Assembly: GCA_030705745.1 (NCBI GenBank)
Contig: JAUZPT010000007.1
Coordinates: 1-23,959 of the forward strand
DNA: 23,959 nucleotides
From: Bacillota bacterium
GTDB taxonomy: Bacteria; Bacillota; Bacilli; Bacillales; Cytobacillaceae
Direction: 5' to 3'
Shown: one piece after another, positions 23,696 through 23,959 of the stretch
How positions within the stretch are numbered: the stretch's first letter is position 1
Layout: every line of letters begins with the position of its first letter
The notes under the pieces: model-generated
What the model was told of the DNA's origin: nothing
What the model saw: only the letters and a program-made list of their open reading frames with translations
Databases searched by the model: none
Position numbers and translations under genes: made by a program

Positions 23696-23821
23696 TTAAG
23701 CTTCCTCTTCTTGCGATTGGTGTCCACAGCATGTTGTGTTTTTTGCATAAAGTACCGTTACTTTTTCGTCTTCAAAATGATCAATAGTAGAGTTACAGGC
23801 TTGGCATACAATAGTACCCAT
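23696..23821 (-). CDS. sr1P: SR1P, GapA-binding peptide
   Basis: A 41-residue peptide starting Met-Gly-Thr-Ile-Val-Cys-Gln-Ala-Cys-Asn and continuing Phe-Glu-Asp-Glu-Lys-Val-Thr-Val-Leu-Tyr. It closely matches B. subtilis SR1P as I recall it (39 residues). Cys6-x-x-Cys9 and Cys31-Cys32 could bind zinc. SR1P binds glyceraldehyde-3-phosphate dehydrogenase GapA, stabilises gapA mRNA, and promotes the GapA-RNase J1 interaction. The ATG at 23821 has a strong AAGGGGA ribosome binding site. The C-terminus (His-Gln-Ser-Gln then four acidic/Ala residues) differs from B. subtilis. It is too short for a 60-codon ORF search and easily missed. Confidence 0.93.
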   Translation of the reverse strand: MGTIVCQACNSTIDHFEDEKVTVLYAKNTTCCGHQSQEEEA

Positions 23822-23857
23822 TATACATTCCCCTTTTCTTTTTGATGATCACAAATT

Positions 23858-23871
23858 TGAAAGCGCTTCAA
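23858..23871 (-). promoter_or_regulatory. CcpA binding site (cre) in the SR1 leader
   Basis: Minus-strand TTGAAGCGCTTTCA matches the cre consensus TGWAARCGYTWNCW in the central ARCGYT core and at 13 of 14 positions against the palindromic form. It lies about 7-20 bases downstream of the predicted start, where bound CcpA would block transcription when glucose is present. Confidence 0.7.
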
Positions 23872-23884
23872 CATCTTTAATTCC

Positions 23885-23913
23885 ATAATAATATAACACA
23901 TATATTTTTTCAA
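23885..23913 (-). promoter_or_regulatory. Sigma-A promoter of SR1
   Basis: Minus-strand TTGAAA (23908-23913), a 17-base spacer and TATTAT (23885-23890), each one base off consensus. Confidence 0.82.
23890..23900 (-). promoter_or_regulatory. CcpN operator I, abutting the -10 box of SR1
   Basis: Minus-strand TGTGTTATATT fits the CcpN consensus TRTGHYATAYW (as I recall it) at all 11 positions. It lies in the spacer, touching the -10 box. Confidence 0.68.
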
Positions 23914-23921
23914 GCCTAAAT

Positions 23922-23932
23922 TGTATAACATA
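23922..23932 (-). promoter_or_regulatory. CcpN operator II, upstream of the -35 box of SR1
   Basis: Minus-strand TATGTTATACA also fits the CcpN consensus at all 11 positions. Its centre is 32 bases (about three helical turns) from operator I, which suits cooperative binding on one DNA face. Confidence 0.68.
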
Positions 23933-23953
23933 TTTATTTTAAAGGTTGATTAA

Positions 23954-23959
23954 ATGAAA
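23954..23959 (+). CDS. Possible first codons of a gene cut by the window end
   Basis: ATG-AAA is the last sequence in the window, 8 bases after AAAGG. It could be the start of a plus-strand gene divergent from SR1 (in B. subtilis slp is near this position). Two codons are not enough for any identification. Confidence 0.2.

Larger units (their letters stand above)
23632..23878 (-). ncRNA. sr1: SR1 dual-function small RNA
   Basis: A short transcript of about 247 bases is predicted from the sigma-A promoter (start near 23878) to the terminator at 23634-23668. It contains the SR1P reading frame and lies beside speA, as does B. subtilis SR1 (205 bases). There SR1 base-pairs with ahrC mRNA, the arginine catabolism activator, and inhibits its translation, and also encodes SR1P. 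The 27 bases between the SR1P stop and the terminator are AU-rich; pairing to ahrC cannot be tested here. The ends are predictions from promoter and terminator positions. Confidence 0.85.

Noticed and set aside
23840..23855. Near-palindrome around GATC in the SR1 leader as a further operator
   Set aside because: It is downstream of the cre, matches no regulator consensus known to me, and may simply be leader sequence before the ribosome binding site.

Overview
The window is a chromosomal segment of a low-GC, aerobic, spore-forming Bacillaceae bacterium (Bacillus in the broad sense). The evidence is a complete caa3 cytochrome c oxidase locus, a ytvI-like permease, the ylaF-ylaN housekeeping cluster, yktA/yktB/suhB, and a B. 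subtilis-type speA with the SR1 small RNA beside it. Ribosome binding sites are strong Gram-positive ones and non-ATG starts are common. No phage, IS element, CRISPR array, rRNA or tRNA gene was found. The species cannot be fixed from the sequence.

Layout. 1-2153: the 3' end of an AI-2E/YtvI-type permease (+), then convergent to it an Eis-type GNAT acetyltransferase and a DUF420 (CtaM/YozB-like) membrane protein (both -). 2239-8261: the oxidase cluster on the minus strand, read ctaB-ctaC-ctaD-ctaE-ctaF-ctaG. It makes heme O, subunits II, I, III and IV, and an assembly factor. A terminator follows ctaF, and ctaG has its own sigma-A promoter. 8262-8900: an unusually long, hairpin-rich gap. 8901-9809: divergent ctaA (heme A synthase). 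9847-13648: ftsW, ylaN, a small unannotated ORF, ylaL and the PIN-PhoH protein YlaK. pycA, which sits between ftsW and ctaA in B. subtilis, is absent here. 13859-18258: the ylaJ lipoprotein, an FMN split-barrel protein, ylaI (zinc finger), the minus-strand unit typA-ylaH-orf96, and divergent ylaF (DUF5325).

18259-23959: a GC-rich cruciform-like dispersed repeat, suhB (yktC), a ykzI-like coiled-coil gene, yktB, yktA, a nitronate monooxygenase-like gene, speA (arginine decarboxylase) and, convergent with speA, a 41-aa peptide gene. That peptide is clearly SR1P, the GapA-binding peptide encoded by the dual-function RNA SR1. Its promoter carries two perfect matches to the CcpN operator consensus (as I recall it) and a near-perfect CcpA cre. 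Neither the peptide nor the RNA would be found by a 60-codon ORF cutoff.

How the parts work together: CtaB and CtaA convert heme B to heme O and then heme A. CtaG, probably with DUF420, assists assembly of the CtaC-F oxidase. SR1 and speA link central carbon status to arginine and polyamine metabolism. Most remaining genes are the conserved Bacillus yla/ykt set, interrupted by two genes that, as I recall, are not at these positions in B. subtilis (the FMN split-barrel protein and the nitronate monooxygenase).
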